Shown here: in pieces, positions 22,162 to 32,975 of the stretch
Layout: every line of letters begins with the position of its first letter
Numbering within the stretch: the first letter of the stretch is position 1
Assembly (NCBI RefSeq): GCF_905475395.1
Contig: NC_058341.1
Span: forward strand, 66,223,501-66,287,500
Length of the DNA: 64,000 nucleotides
Source of the DNA: Chrysoperla carnea
Lineage: Eukaryota; Arthropoda; Insecta; Neuroptera; Chrysopidae
Direction of reading: 5' to 3'
The notes under the pieces: generated by a model
Databases searched by the model: none
What the model was told of the DNA's origin: nothing
What the model saw: the letters and a program-made list of their open reading frames with translations, nothing else
Translations under genes and position numbers: made by a program

Positions 22162-25100
22162 TTAATAATGAATTTCATGTTTTTGTAACTTCACTAATTT
22201 TACACTTTCATCCCAGACTTTTGCACTTAATCGTTTATTGCGTGCTGGAATTGATGTCCATTGTTGTTTACAATCTTGATAATATTTGCCAGTAACTCCA
22301 TCTACTTTTTCACATACTGCACAATGGATTGTGGTTTGGGCTCCTTCTTTAGGGGTCTATAAACAAAATATAATAAAATTAATTTTTAAATTTCTTGATT
22401 TCATTTTCCTCTAACATAATATTATCCGATCAAATTAAACAAAAAATAGGACTAATGGCACAAAAATTCGCGTCCTACTCAAAGTTGGTAGGATTGTTCA
22501 AAACACCTAATAAATGAAATCTAAAAAGTTTTCATCGATCCGATACCTGGATTAAAATTTATTCGAGGTCAAAGGTCACAAAAACGGGTTTTTCGAGATT
22601 TTCAGCAAAAAGGTAAGTTATATCATAAACTTAGTTCAGGCAAAAATTGTAGATCTGGCAATTAAATATAAAAAATGTCTCAATACTTTCTTTCCTAAGA
22701 GCCACCGTTTCTGAGATATAACGATTCAAAAAGTTGGACGAGTTGTAATCGTCATGTGATTCTCTGGATAGATATATAATTCTAGGAATTGCATATATGG
22801 CTTACATTGAAAATTTAATAATATATTCTAATAAATTTAAATCAGTAATTATGTGAATTTACATCTAAATATTTATGCAATTTCGTCTCTTATTTTCACA
22901 ATTTATAAAGTAACAAGTTTAATTAATTAATTGCTATTTTTCAATAATTTTAATTTGATGTTTACTATACCATTTACATGTAAAGAATTGAAAATTAGTC
23001 ATAAAAGACACCTCTTACATCAAAATTATCTACTGCAAGCGCTAGCTTTGATTAGATTGTTCCTACCATGACTACGCACCCTACGGATGTATGTAAGTAA
23101 AAATTTTATGTATGTAAGTCACACTGACCGAGAGTCACACTCCGTGCAGAAAGTGTAAACTTCCTACCAACTGTGCAAAACGAAGTTACCGCTTTCCAAA
23201 TCCGTCGGGGAGAATAATAGTATGCACACCACGGGAGCAAGTAAAGAATGTCTCAGATCTCATGTTCATTGTCGGCCGAGACGAAGCCGATAATTTTATT
23301 TTTTTTTTGAACTTTATTTTATGATAAAACTTACCATTTAGCTGAAAATCGCGAAAAACTTCTTTTTGTGACCCTTGATCCCGAGTAAATTTTTTTCTGG
23401 AATCGGATCGATGAAGACTTTTTAGATTTCATTTATAATGGTGTTTTAAACAATCCTACCAACTTTGAGCTGTGTGCGTAATTTTGTACCATCAGATTAA
23501 AATTTGACCGGATAAATAAGGTCTCATTAATTTTAAATATAATTTTGCAAAGATAAATAGTAAATACATTTTTTTATTTATTATTTATGATTGGAATTTC
23601 TTCCTTCTGGTTTTGGTTCGCGAGAAAATGTCGATTACATCTTCATAATCAAATTCTTGCACTATATGAGATCCGATAGATAATAAGGTACGGGCATTAA
23701 GTGTATCTTGACTCATACTTGAACATAAATATCTTTGGACCCATTTAAGAGTACAAACATATATCTTTCTCCATGGGCGACGGCAGGATTACATTCCGGA
23801 GAGTGAATCTGCAGCTACACTAGGGTGGGTCAAAACAATATAAAGTCATATACTTTGATACCAAATTTTTGATCAGAACCACAAAATAATCTTTATTTTC
23901 GTCAAAAAAGAGTTGTTGATGAAAATCCGAATTCTTGTTCTCCAAATGCTTATAGTTCGAAAACGGTGAGGTTAAGTGAAAAATGTCAAGAGGAAAAAAA
24001 TCAAATGTTCAAAATATCAAATCCAACAGTTTTGTTTTAATGTTAATTAAAGAGAATGTGATATCCGGAAGTAGGAGAATTCTGCCCCACCCTATGGGCG
24101 TAAATCGAAAAAACACAAGGACGGCTTCCATAAAAATGAACTGACGAGAATACAATTCCTTGGTCAAATGCTTCATTTCCTACAGTATTCGTAAGGCATG
24201 CGTTAGTGGGGCAAATGTATATATTTATTAATAAACTATAAATTGTTAATTAAATGAAACAGTCAATACAAATGTTAATTTAAAAATTATTAAGTAGGCA
24301 ACTTGTATGACATAAAAGTGAGTATTTATCAAATAATCAAAAAAAACTATTTAATTTTTAATTTATTTATATTAACACATGCCTAACTTATACGTAATAC
24401 AAGTTGCATATTTATTAATTTTATAAGTCAACTAGTTAACTAGGCAATACACATGACGTAAATGTAAAAAAATGCTCTAAAAATATCGCAAACTAGGCAA
24501 TTTGTATGACGTAAATGTAAAAAAATGCTCTAAAAATATCGAAAAAGCGTCAAAAACCAAAGTTTTTTTTATGTTTTCGTTTGGGAAAGCGCCGTAACGT
24601 AGTAGGTTTTTTTTGTTTGCATAAACAGAGTCTGTGATAAATTTTCTTCATGATGAAAACTTTTTTGAAGCTGAGTTTTTCCATAAGGTACTATGTTAAA
24701 AATCACAATTTTAAAATGAAATAATTCAAAATTTTGTCCCACAAGAAGCCCCAAAACTGTGTGACCATGTACTTTGAATTATGATCAATTGTGATCAAGG
24801 TAATTTGAGCTATCATTTACCGCAAAAAAAAAAAATTAACATACACCGCACTTGCTCAAAGAGCCGAACCACTTTAATTGACAATTTATTGATTATTAAT
24901 AAATTGAACCATTTGTATTACTAAGTCATGCCCTAGTGATATTTGACGGGTAAAAAACACGTTCCACAAGGTTTTAGCAAAAAGTAAGCGGTTTATTTCA
25001 TTGTACTATAAAGACCCTATTGGAATAATCATTGATGACGTTAACCAGTCAATATATTTGTCATAAGTAGGCTTAAATCTTAATATATAAAGCAGGGGTT

Positions 25101-27567
25101 TATGAAATAACTATAATATTAAAAAAGTGGACTCAACAAAACATATTCTTTTTATAATTATTAATTTTAAAATTTTAAAATAAAAATTTTAACCAACCTT
25201 GAACAGTAATATTTCCTGGAACTTAAGGCAAATATTTACATACCAACGAACATTTCTAAATAACTGTGTTCGCACTGATCCTGGATGTAAACTATTGGAG
25301 ATTACATCTGTTCCACGTAATTTTTCAGCTAATTCATTGCTCATCAAAATGTTACATAGTTTTGAATTACTGTAATTAATGATATCATTTAAACTTTTAT
25401 TCAAATTATTTGGGTCTAGCCAAGATGTTACATGCATTAGCGAAGCCACAGTCACAATTCGACTTGGCGCTGATTGCTTCAATAAATCTGAAACAAAATA
25501 TTTATAATTATAATTAGTATAATGAAGATTTAACACTGCTCAAAGCCAAGCCAAAAGCAGGCGGGGATGCAAATGTGTCGCTAGTCGATGGCAATAGGGG
25601 GACAACTTGACTTATGGAGAATGGGAAAATTATTAATTGAAGGAACATTCAAGTAAAATTAGACCTATTCTGCGGCACGTTAGACACGCGTAAACATAGT
25701 GAATTTTGTACTCATTGGAGTCGCAGGTGAAATATACTTTTCTGCCCTCTCCAAAGCAGAAGTGACAAATTAGGACCTACTTCTGCTATAATTTTACAAT
25801 CTGGGTTTCGACGTCAAATTCTAAAAAGACAATTTTTTTGAATTTCTTATATTTAATCCCCGGCTAAAATTAGAGTTGCTATAAGCATGTCTGTGGCATC
25901 TTAGCACATAAACCATGAACCGATTTTGATTTTAATAGTAAACTTTCTTGATCAAATTACCTATAAAAAAAAAATTTTAAGTGATTCATGAATTAAGGAC
26001 CTACGTTGCCACAAATGAATCGACTAGACATGATTTTATGGCAACCTAGCTCTTAAACGGATGAACCAATTTTGATTTTTTTTAAAGGTTATTTGATCGA
26101 AAGCGTTCTTAACTACGTTTCAAGTATGAGTGTAGAGTTCCATACTCGATAACAACGGGAAACGGTAAAGTACTGGAGGATGATAAACGATAATGATGCC
26201 AGTGGCGTAGCTCGCCCTGGCGGGGCCCAGTATCAACATTAGTTGGGGAGCCCAAATGAAGGGTAAGGATTTCTCACAAAAAAAACAAAAATTGCTTGAA
26301 TTAAATTAAAATAAATGTTTATTCATTATGAGTTATCACTTCCTCCTAGAAATTGAGCTAGCCAAACAATTCAAATTAAATGTACACTTTTCTTGCCTTT
26401 TATTTCGACAAATTGATTTATTAAATCATCTATACTTTAGATGATTTCAGTTCTTCTAAAATTTCTGCCTCTATAGACAATACTGACAAGTCTGATAGCA
26501 TTTTTCTAATTTTGGTTTACACACGTTAGGGACCTCTGTGGCCTGGTAGAATGGCTGAGCAAATATTCTTGAAACTTATTCAATTTAATCGAAATAACCG
26601 CTTTTGAATCAATGCACTTTTGCCAACAAGTTGAATAATTTCGTCGGCATAAAATTTGAGTGCTCGGGATTCGATTAAGTCGACGAAGGCCGGTTATAAA
26701 GCCATCGAAGTGCTTGGAAAGATGGTAGTGGGTAGGCGAGAGATCTGAGGAGTATGGCGAGTTAGGCAAAACTTTTAATTTTATGGCGCTGATTGTGATG
26801 GTTCGGCCTGATTTGCAGAAACCGTTTTAAACCTTCAAAGAGGCAAAAAAAATAACAAGTACAAAATTTTCTATCGATTTGTATATACCACGACACGGTA
26901 GAATAAATATTTATTGAGATATGGAGCTACAAAAACACATGACATTAAAAATCAAAATCAGTTCATTCGTTTAGAAACTACGATGCCACAATCGAATCGA
27001 TTAGACCTGATTTTAGGTCGGGTTAAGTAATTATTAACTTAATATTATTACTAATATGTGAATGAACTAAAATCGCATGTTTGCATGTTGGATTTAACTT
27101 TTGAGATTACAATTAATCAGAATTAATTTCGGGATTAATTTTTGAAGTATTTGAATTGAATATAACAGCTTATAATTTTTAGCTTAAATCTGAACCTTAA
27201 TAAAACTTAACAAAAATGTTTAGATTATTTAACTTACCAAGAAGTAAATTTGTTAATAAAAATGGTCCGAAATGATTCACTTGCATACCAATATGTAAAC
27301 CATCCTCAGTAGTTTTATTTCCCAGTCCACCAGCTCCAGCATTATTAATGAGAATGTCTAATCGACTTTCATTATCATGAACTAGTTTTGAAAATTTTCG
27401 TACAGATGATAATGATTCAAAATCTAATGGATAGATAACAATATCGGTATTGCCAGTTTTTCCAATAATTTCTTCTTTTATGTTTTCCGCTGATTTTAAA
27501 TTACGGCAACCAAGTATAACTCTTGCACCCCTGGCTGCCATATCAATTGCTGTTTCTTTTCCAATTC
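22162..27567 (-). CDS. Short-chain dehydrogenase, retinol-dehydrogenase-like (5' exon missing)
   Basis: An NAD(P)-dependent oxidoreductase of the classical SDR family, closest in pattern to retinol dehydrogenases 11-14, which oxidise or reduce retinoids and similar lipophilic alcohols and aldehydes at membranes. Three minus-strand exons are seen: 27567-27238, 25487-25198 and 22356-22162 (330, 290 and 195 bases). They encode about 271 residues. Exon a opens with GIGKETA (second half of the TGxxxGIG cofactor loop) and holds the LDILINNAGAG motif. Exon b carries the catalytic pair, Ser in IVTVAS and YSNSK (YxxxK), plus LHPGSVRT. Exon c has TPKEGAQTTI and SGKYY-like VTGKYYQDCK, then the stop. Phases are 1 and 0 and agree at both joins. 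The exon encoding the start and TGxxx could not be found upstream. Exon b's donor is AAG followed by GTTGGT; an alternative GTATGT donor at 25243 breaks the frame. Host introns contain transposon remnants. Confidence 0.85.
22432..23515. mobile_element. CCGGTCAAA-family element in SDR intron
   Basis: Left terminus TTATCCGATCAAATTAAAC and right terminus TTAAAATTTGACCGGATAA are complementary. Arms of roughly 250 bases continue through AAAATTCGCGTCC, GTTGGTAGGATTGTT, GGTCACAAAAACGGG and GTAAGTTATATCATAAA, and their mirror near 23320-23490. The centre has a less A+T-rich block near 23070-23290 with no long open frame. Related copies lie at 40497-41145 and 2600-2830. Confidence 0.6.
23585..23770 (-). 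pseudogene. hAT-like transposase C-terminal remnant
   Basis: The minus strand encodes LKWVQRYLCSSMSQDTLNA, then LLSIGSHIVQEFDYEDVID, then IFSRTKTRRKKF and a stop at 23585. A pattern of SSMSQxRLN...LLSIxxxIxxxxDYEDxIDxF...K..RK.F is the C-terminal end of the hAT dimerisation region, as found in hAT transposases and their domesticated zinc-finger relatives. Upstream the reading frame is lost within about 20 codons. It lies in the same orientation as the SDR gene, within its intron, but is not part of it. Confidence 0.6.
23816..25197. other. SDR intron sequence, mainly unrecognised
   Basis: No exon was found. A 53-base tandem pair lies at 24440-24545 (CTAGGCAATACACATGACGT and CTAGGCAATTTGTATGACGT, both continuing AAATGTAAAAAAATGCTC), with a diverged third unit near 24296. 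A 61-codon minus-strand frame at 24569-24754 has no motif. Confidence 0.45.
25560..26499. other. SDR intron with GCATCGTAGC-family copies
   Basis: Two family units are seen, near 25888-25960 (GTCTGTGGCATCTTAGCACA) and 26035-26150 (ATGGCAACCTAGCTCTTAAA, then AAAGCGTTCTTAACTACG). A less A+T-rich piece near 26200-26260 (GTGGCGTAGCTCGCCCTGGC) is unassigned. No coding frame. Confidence 0.4.
26500..26840 (-). pseudogene. Mariner-like transposase C-terminal relic
   Basis: The minus strand encodes PNSPYSSDLSPTHYHLSKHF near 26766-26707 and WQKCIDSK further on. This matches the mariner transposase C-terminal pattern P(H/N)PPYSPDLxPxDYHLFxxL...WxKCID. The third catalytic aspartate position is represented in SSDLSPTHY, where the usual D after the proline-threonine is H. 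Upstream remnants of the RPH block are out of frame (near 26810-26790). It is inactive and lies inside the SDR intron. Confidence 0.75.
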
Positions 27568-27599
27568 CTTGAAAATAAATATTTTATTTTATAAAAAAG

Positions 27600-28055
27600 G
27601 CAATTAGTACAATAAAATTAAATATCTATAAGGAAAAAAGTGTCGCTTCTTTGAAATTTAAGACAGTTGTTTATTAGGTTGTAACAACTTCGTACCGAAA
27701 AATCGATAACTCGGAGGGGGAAGGGCGGAAAGTCTTTTCTTCTTGGAGATTTAAAAAAACGATTTTTACAAATTTAAAAAAAGCTATGGAACAAATATTA
27801 AAATAATAGTTGAAGCTGAAGTAATATGTGCATTTTCGTTTCTTATTCGACTGTTTAGTTGACCGAAATAAGTCAATTTTAAGATTATGCATTCTTTAAC
27901 GGTAAAAAAAAAAAAAAAAAAAAATCAAAAAACATTTTAAAGGGGAGAGGCTTTTTTACAAAATTTATAATTCATAATAAATACAGAAAGAATTAATTAA
28001 AAAAAAATTGCCGATTTGATATTTAAAAAATTTTTAATCTTAATACTTAACATAA
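27600..28055. other. DNA upstream of SDR exon a, no exon found
   Basis: The first coding exon of the SDR gene was searched for here and up to about 41 kb on the minus strand, by looking for a TGANSG-like motif before a donor. No candidate was convincing. A poly(A) run of about 22 bases sits near 27904. Confidence 0.4.
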
Positions 28056-28280
28056 TCAATTAATCGGCTCAGTGGTCGAACGGTCTAAGGCGTTAGTCTT
28101 TGACCGTTAGGCTACTGATTGCGAGGTTGCGGGCTCGAATCCAAGCAGCGGCAGTGTGAACATTTATAATAAATGGGGGTGCAGAAGTATTATACGATTA
28201 TTAAGTATTATACGAAGTAACCGATTCCATCCACATCATAAAATGTAATTGTATATATGTAGTTAAATAAATAAAGATTA
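28056..28280 (+). repeat. tRNA-derived SINE-like element
   Basis: CAGTGGTCGAACGGTCTAAG fits a leucine-type tRNA D-arm and A box. After a long-arm-sized spacing, TTGCGGGCTCGAATCCAAGC fits the T-arm and B box. The acceptor stem does not pair well, so a working tRNA is unlikely. About 130 bases of unrelated sequence follow, ending in TAAATAAATAAAGATTAAC, an A-rich tail as in SINEs. Confidence 0.5.
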
Positions 28281-28456
28281 ACAAATAATGATGAGGGTGG
28301 TCTCTGTTAAGGCATATGCCAGAGATGCGGAGGTTGAACCCCATTATTATTATTACTTAATACACTTTTTTTATCTTAACCAACTAAGACATTTTTTGGT
28401 AAAACATTTCGTGAAAAAACTGTTTTCAAAAATAATTGTTACATATCTGATTTATA

Positions 28457-28999
28457 CAGTGTGTTCATTTCAAAAGTATCCACTCTTAATAACTTTTGAC
28501 TTGATGTGATTATTGTTTAGACACGTCGATTTAAAGAATTTTCGTTTGACCCTTTCACCTCCAGCATCCCTACTTAACTTTGAAATTTCAAATGACGCCC
28601 CTATCTTGTTATACATCATTTGCATAAAATTCTCTACGCAACCTTGAAAAAAAATTGAAATTGATCGATTGGTTCCTAAGATATACCACACAAAAAATGG
28701 AAGGTATCTTTTGACCTGATGTGAAGAACCAATCGAACGATTTCATTTTTTTATCATGGTTGAATAAAGAATTTTAGATAAATAATATAACCCTTGAAAA
28801 TGAGGTGCCGCAAGGTTGGGGGAGCCATTTGAAATTTCAAAGTGGGGGTAGCTGAGGGTGAAGGAATGAAATTTAAATTCTCTAGGTACCAGTTTTGAAC
28901 TTCTCCCTTGATATCTTTATCGATGTGTTTCCACTGAAACCAATAATCACAATAGGTCAAAATTTATTAAGGGTGGATACTTTTGAAATGAACACACTG
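28457..28999. mobile_element. 543-bp TIR element with TA target duplication
   Basis: The ends are CAGTGTGTTCATTTCAAAAG and the complement at 28980-28999. The repeat continues through TATCCAC and TTAATAA for about 40 bases. TA flanks both ends (28455-28456 and 29000-29001), fitting Tc1/mariner-type insertion. Two short frames inside (73 and 68 codons) have no transposase motif, so it is non-autonomous. Confidence 0.7.
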
Positions 29000-29149
29000 T
29001 ATATTAATTACAAAGAAATCAAAAGTAAATACATTTAAAAGGTTTGAAAAAATAGCGAAGGTCATCTCTGAAGTACTACGATAATTTTGCTAAAATGATT
29101 TGAATAAAATAAAAAGCTTAATTGTGTAAATTTTCAACCCTCGAACTAA

Positions 29150-29450
29150 AAGAGGGGTATTATAAGCATGAAGTGTCTGTTACCTGTGTGTTTGCCTGTA
29201 GCATCAGAGCTCCTAAACAGATAAACCTATTTTGATTTTTTGTTTGTTTGAAAGTTAATTGGATCGGGAGTGTTCTTAGCTTTGTTTTAAGTACGAGATT
29301 AGTGTTCCGTATCCGAAACAACTAGAAAAGAGGCGATGAAACATAACTAAGAACACTCTCGATCAAATTACCTTTAAAAAAAATTCAATCAAAATCCGTT
29401 TACAAGCTACGATACCACGAATCGATCAAGGGTGATTTATGTCGGGGGTC
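29150..29450 (+). repeat. GCATCGTAGC family copies, head-to-head
   Basis: A plus-strand unit near 29170-29330 (GTAGCATCAGAGCTCCTAAA, GTTCCGTATCCGAAAC) is followed by an inverted unit near 29345-29420 (AAGAACACTCTCGATCAAAT, ACAAGCTACGATACCACG). Confidence 0.5.
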
Positions 29451-29825
29451 TATTTAAATTTTTAATTTAATATTATTAATTTTTTGATTCTTTAATATTA
29501 TTGTAATCTAGTCATTCATAAATTTTAATTTACTGTAACTTTGCTTATGATAAATATGTTTTTTTTTCGTTTTAAATTGTTTTACCAATCAAATAAAATA
29601 CCCTTGCTTGTATAAGATAGTGGTATAAATATTAAAATTAGATATTATTTTGAAAGAGATTGACTCAAGTATTTATCATGTTTTATCAATAATAATTATA
29701 TAATTTTTGTTTCCAGTAAAGTCTATAGTAAATAGTCTCTCATTAATGATCAATTATTATATTTTATAATAATTTAAATAAAATAGTTAAAGGAAATCAA
29801 AATGGCCTTGAATTTTATGAAATTA

Positions 29826-31113
29826 ATAGTCCCATCAAGATAGATAAAATTTTTTATACGATTAAGTTTTGAGTACAGCAATACCACGAAAGCCAATTTT
29901 CATCGTTTTACTTGTAAAACAAAAATTTTCTTATGCGCAGAAAAATAAAAGGGTGATTTCGGATAAATAATCGATTTTCAACATTTTTCCACAATTTACT
30001 CGAAAACTGTACATTTTAAAGAAAAATTAAACTAATCCAAAGTTATCGGGTATAATTTCCCATCGAATTGTAGGTATAAACTTTTTCTAATTTTTCATAT
30101 TTTCTGAAAATACTACATCAAAATACAATTAAGCATGTTTTTGGTGGTTTTTATAGTTTTTCTTTCTAGTGGTGAAAATTATAAGGCGGAAAAAATTATA
30201 TACAGAGTCTCTAGCTCAGTTGGCTACATATGGAAAAGTTTTTTATTATAAGTTAAAATTTATTCTTTAAAAAAAGCTCAGCTTTCAAAAATATTAACAT
30301 TCAGTTTTTCACTTTTGACATCGAATGTAAAGGGTGCTACAAATTTAGAAAGTTCGATAGAAATGTTAATGGTCGTTTAGAAATGTAGACTATTTTGAAC
30401 AGATAATAAGGGAAACGCTTCAAGAAATCACTCCTGAGATATGTAAGAGTGTATTTAAACAATTTTGTAAAAAAACAATTACATGTATGGAACGCGAAGG
30501 TGGACACGTTGAGGCAAAAACGAAATGAAGATAACTGTTTTAACTTACGTTTACAACTTTGGACTTGAGTGTTTTTTCCCTAAAATGTATAGTTTTTGAA
30601 TAAATTATAAAAAAAAAATACGGGAAAAACGTGGAAAATTTTATTTAAATATCAATTTTTTCGAAAATGCGAAAGATTTAAACTATTAAAATATACTAAT
30701 CAGTTGGAAATTTTATGCATGACAGCTTTTATTCAAAGTATTTTTGCCTAAAATTCACAGTTTTTAAGAAAAATTAAAAAACCACCAAACAAACGGATAA
30801 TTCTATATTGACATAGACTTTTTAGAGAATATGAAATATAAAAAAAAGTTTATACATACAAATCGAAATTTTATGCCCTTTAACTTTGGAGCGATCTATT
30901 TATTTTCTTAAATGTATAGTTTTCGAGTAAATATCAAAAAATTGTGGAAAAATGTGGAAAATCGTTGATTTTTCCGAAATCGCAATTTCATTTTTCTGCC
31001 CATATGAATTTTTTATTCTATGTGTAAAAAGCTAAAAAATGGCATAGATGGCATTGCTGTACCCAAAACTTCACTAAATTATAAGAAATTTCATTTAACT
31101 TGATGGGACTATA
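29826..31113. mobile_element. 1.29-kb element with roughly 350-base imperfect terminal repeats
   Basis: ATAGTCCCATCAAG at 29828 is mirrored by CTTGATGGGACTAT ending near 31112. Further matched pairs are ACAGCAATACCACG and the complement of GGCATTGCTGTACCC, CGCAGAAAAATAAA and TTTTTCTGCCCATA, and AAACTTTTTC with AAAAAAGTTTATACATA. The final pair is TGGTGGTTTTTATAG with AAACCACCA-type sequence near 30780. Its left half (from 29966 to about 30645) is copied into the palindrome spacer at 52446-53120. A perfect A-box-like TAGCTCAGTTGG at 30213 has no B box. Confidence 0.55.
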
Positions 31114-31479
31114 ATAACCATTTATGAATTATTATGTATGTCCTCCGTTATTTAAAAAATTCTTCTTTTTATTGCATGATTACCTCTATTCTGTTAACTG
31201 TACAATGTATTTTATACAGATTATCGAAAATGTAAAGAAAAATCAAAAAAACGCAAAAACACGTATCTTCTCGTGTTTGGAGAGATCAAGTCTGTTTTTT
31301 TTTGTGCAAGTCCACAGGGACGTCGCAAATAGGTAAGAGAGAGGCAATCTGACAGGAATACAATATGAATTATAAGAAAAACATTTAAAAAAAACTTTAC
31401 TTAATAAGTAATAATAATAAATAAGTGGATAAACAAAGTAAAAATTCATTGAGTTGAAAAAATTGCATTCGTGTCTAGA

Positions 31480-31545
31480 ACTCGAATAGCCTAATTGGTA
31501 GGGCGCTTGACATGAATCCAAGAAGTCCTGGTTCGAGTGTATTTT
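31480..31545 (+). repeat. tRNA-like segment
   Basis: TAGCCTAATTGGTAGGGCGC (D-arm and A-box-like), then CTTGACATGAATCCAAG (anticodon-arm-like), then TCCTGGTTCGAGTG (T-arm and B-box-like) come in the correct order and spacing. The base before the anticodon is not T and no acceptor stem forms, so it is probably a decayed tRNA-derived element. Confidence 0.35.
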
Positions 31546-31559
31546 TTCAATTCTCTCTT

Positions 31560-32327
31560 TAATTAAAAACTTTACTTGTTAGAAAAGGCAATATTTGACA
31601 GATTTAGAGATGATATATTTTGCTTAGTTGATTTTAATTTCATATTTATGCCTGACTTCATATAATAAAGAGGGCAATAAAATAAATTATTAAAAAAAAA
31701 TGAAAAACCCGACTGCGTCAAAGAAAATTTCATAAGGAAGAAACAAGTTCAGTTGTTTACATAGCGACACTAACAGTCGGGGCTCATTATTGGGAAGATT
31801 GGAGTCGGTCTAGGTTTTAATCTAGAGGTTTTTTCCTTTTCTGATTTTCTTTAACGCAGTCGGGTTTTTTCATTTCTTTTATTATTTATTTAATTTTAGA
31901 CTTTTTAGTGTCCCAGCACAAAAAAAACTCTCTTATTATACTTTATTAAAATTTCTAAACCAATTTATTATTCCTAATTAAATTTGAACATATTCCTTAT
32001 ATATATTATAATCCCCCTTTCATTCCAAAAAAAGTTCTGATATAAAATTTCGTTTTAATTATAATAAAATTGTGTTAAGATCTGCTACCGATTTAAAGCT
32101 CATATTTTGTAATTTTACTCAATAAACAAAATACTACATAGTGATTTTTTATATTTTGCAAAAAAGGAATTCCTTCATTCAAGGTTTTTTTTTTTTAAAT
32201 ATACTTTCCAGCTTTGTTGAATTTTAATAGGTTTCAATTATTTAAAAATGCATTAAGAATAAAGTTTTAAATAACAATTTTGTTCAAACACTTCAAAACT
32301 TTTCACTTGAACAAACATTTCTCTTAA
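31560..32327. other. Intergenic DNA, no gene seen
   Basis: Contains a GGAGTCGGTC and AACGCAGTCGGGTTTTTTC block near 31800-31875, and a partly inverted match AACCCGACTGCGTCAAAGAA near 31707, forming a roughly 170-base foldback. Otherwise featureless. Confidence 0.4.
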
Positions 32328-32331
32328 TTAA

Positions 32332-32971
32332 GGATGTATGAGCATGACAACAATGTTTGATTTAAAGGCTCAAAATTTGTTTGTAGGTAGTCTTTTACTC
32401 AAAGAATATATTATTAAAATTTCAGCTTAGGTACCCGTGCAAATTTTTAAGAAAAAAGTCATTAAAAATCGATATAAAATACATTGGCTCTTATGGAGGA
32501 ATCTCAAAAAACGACATATTTTGGAAGTTTTTGATAATTTTCATTTGGAATGAATGAAAACAAATTTAAAAAAAAACTTTTTAATAGAAAGTAAACATAT
32601 TAGCAATGAATTAGAAAAGAAAAAAACTAAGTGTCACCGTCCATATAAGGGATGTAAGAGCAGGGTAGATTAAGGGTTGAAATTATTTTTATCTTATTTT
32701 CAACTTTGATGATGAATTTTGTTATAACTTCATGAATGTAGACGAAAAATAAGAATAAAATTTTTCGATATGTGTCTTGGTTTTCGAAATATCGAAAGCT
32801 AAATAATTAAACAAAATTTTCAATTTTCGATATTTTGAAAATTAAGCCAGATATCGAAAAATTTTATTATTACTTTTCGTCTTATATCGTCAAGTAATAA
32901 TATAAATTTATCATCAAAATTGAAAATATCTATTTTTAAATTTGTGCCCCCACTACCATGCTCATACATCC
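32332..32971. mobile_element. 640-bp TTAA-flanked TIR element, copy 1
   Basis: The element starts GGATGTATGAGCATG and ends CATGCTCATACATCC. Exact TTAA flanks both sides (32328-32331 and 32972-32975). A TTAA target duplication is the known signature of piggyBac-type insertion, though these termini are not a piggyBac end I recognise. Internally, TTTTTCGATATGTGTCTTGG and its near-complement form a central fold. Two further full copies lie in the palindrome arms (46405-47039 and 59167-59801). Confidence 0.75.
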
Positions 32972-32975
32972 TTAA

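Noticed and set aside
25243-25244. GTATGT as the donor of SDR exon b
   Set aside because: It is a stronger donor but leaves phase 2, which does not fit exon c, and it removes the LLFK that joins naturally to TPKEGAQ.
28056-28155. Functional leucine or serine tRNA
   Set aside because: A and B boxes are recognisable but the acceptor strands do not pair, and an A-rich SINE-like tail follows.
30205-30240. tRNA gene at GTCTCTAGCTCAGTTGGCTA (also at 52685)
   Set aside because: Good A-box-like sequence but no B box, anticodon arm or acceptor stem follows; probably a relic inside a repeat.
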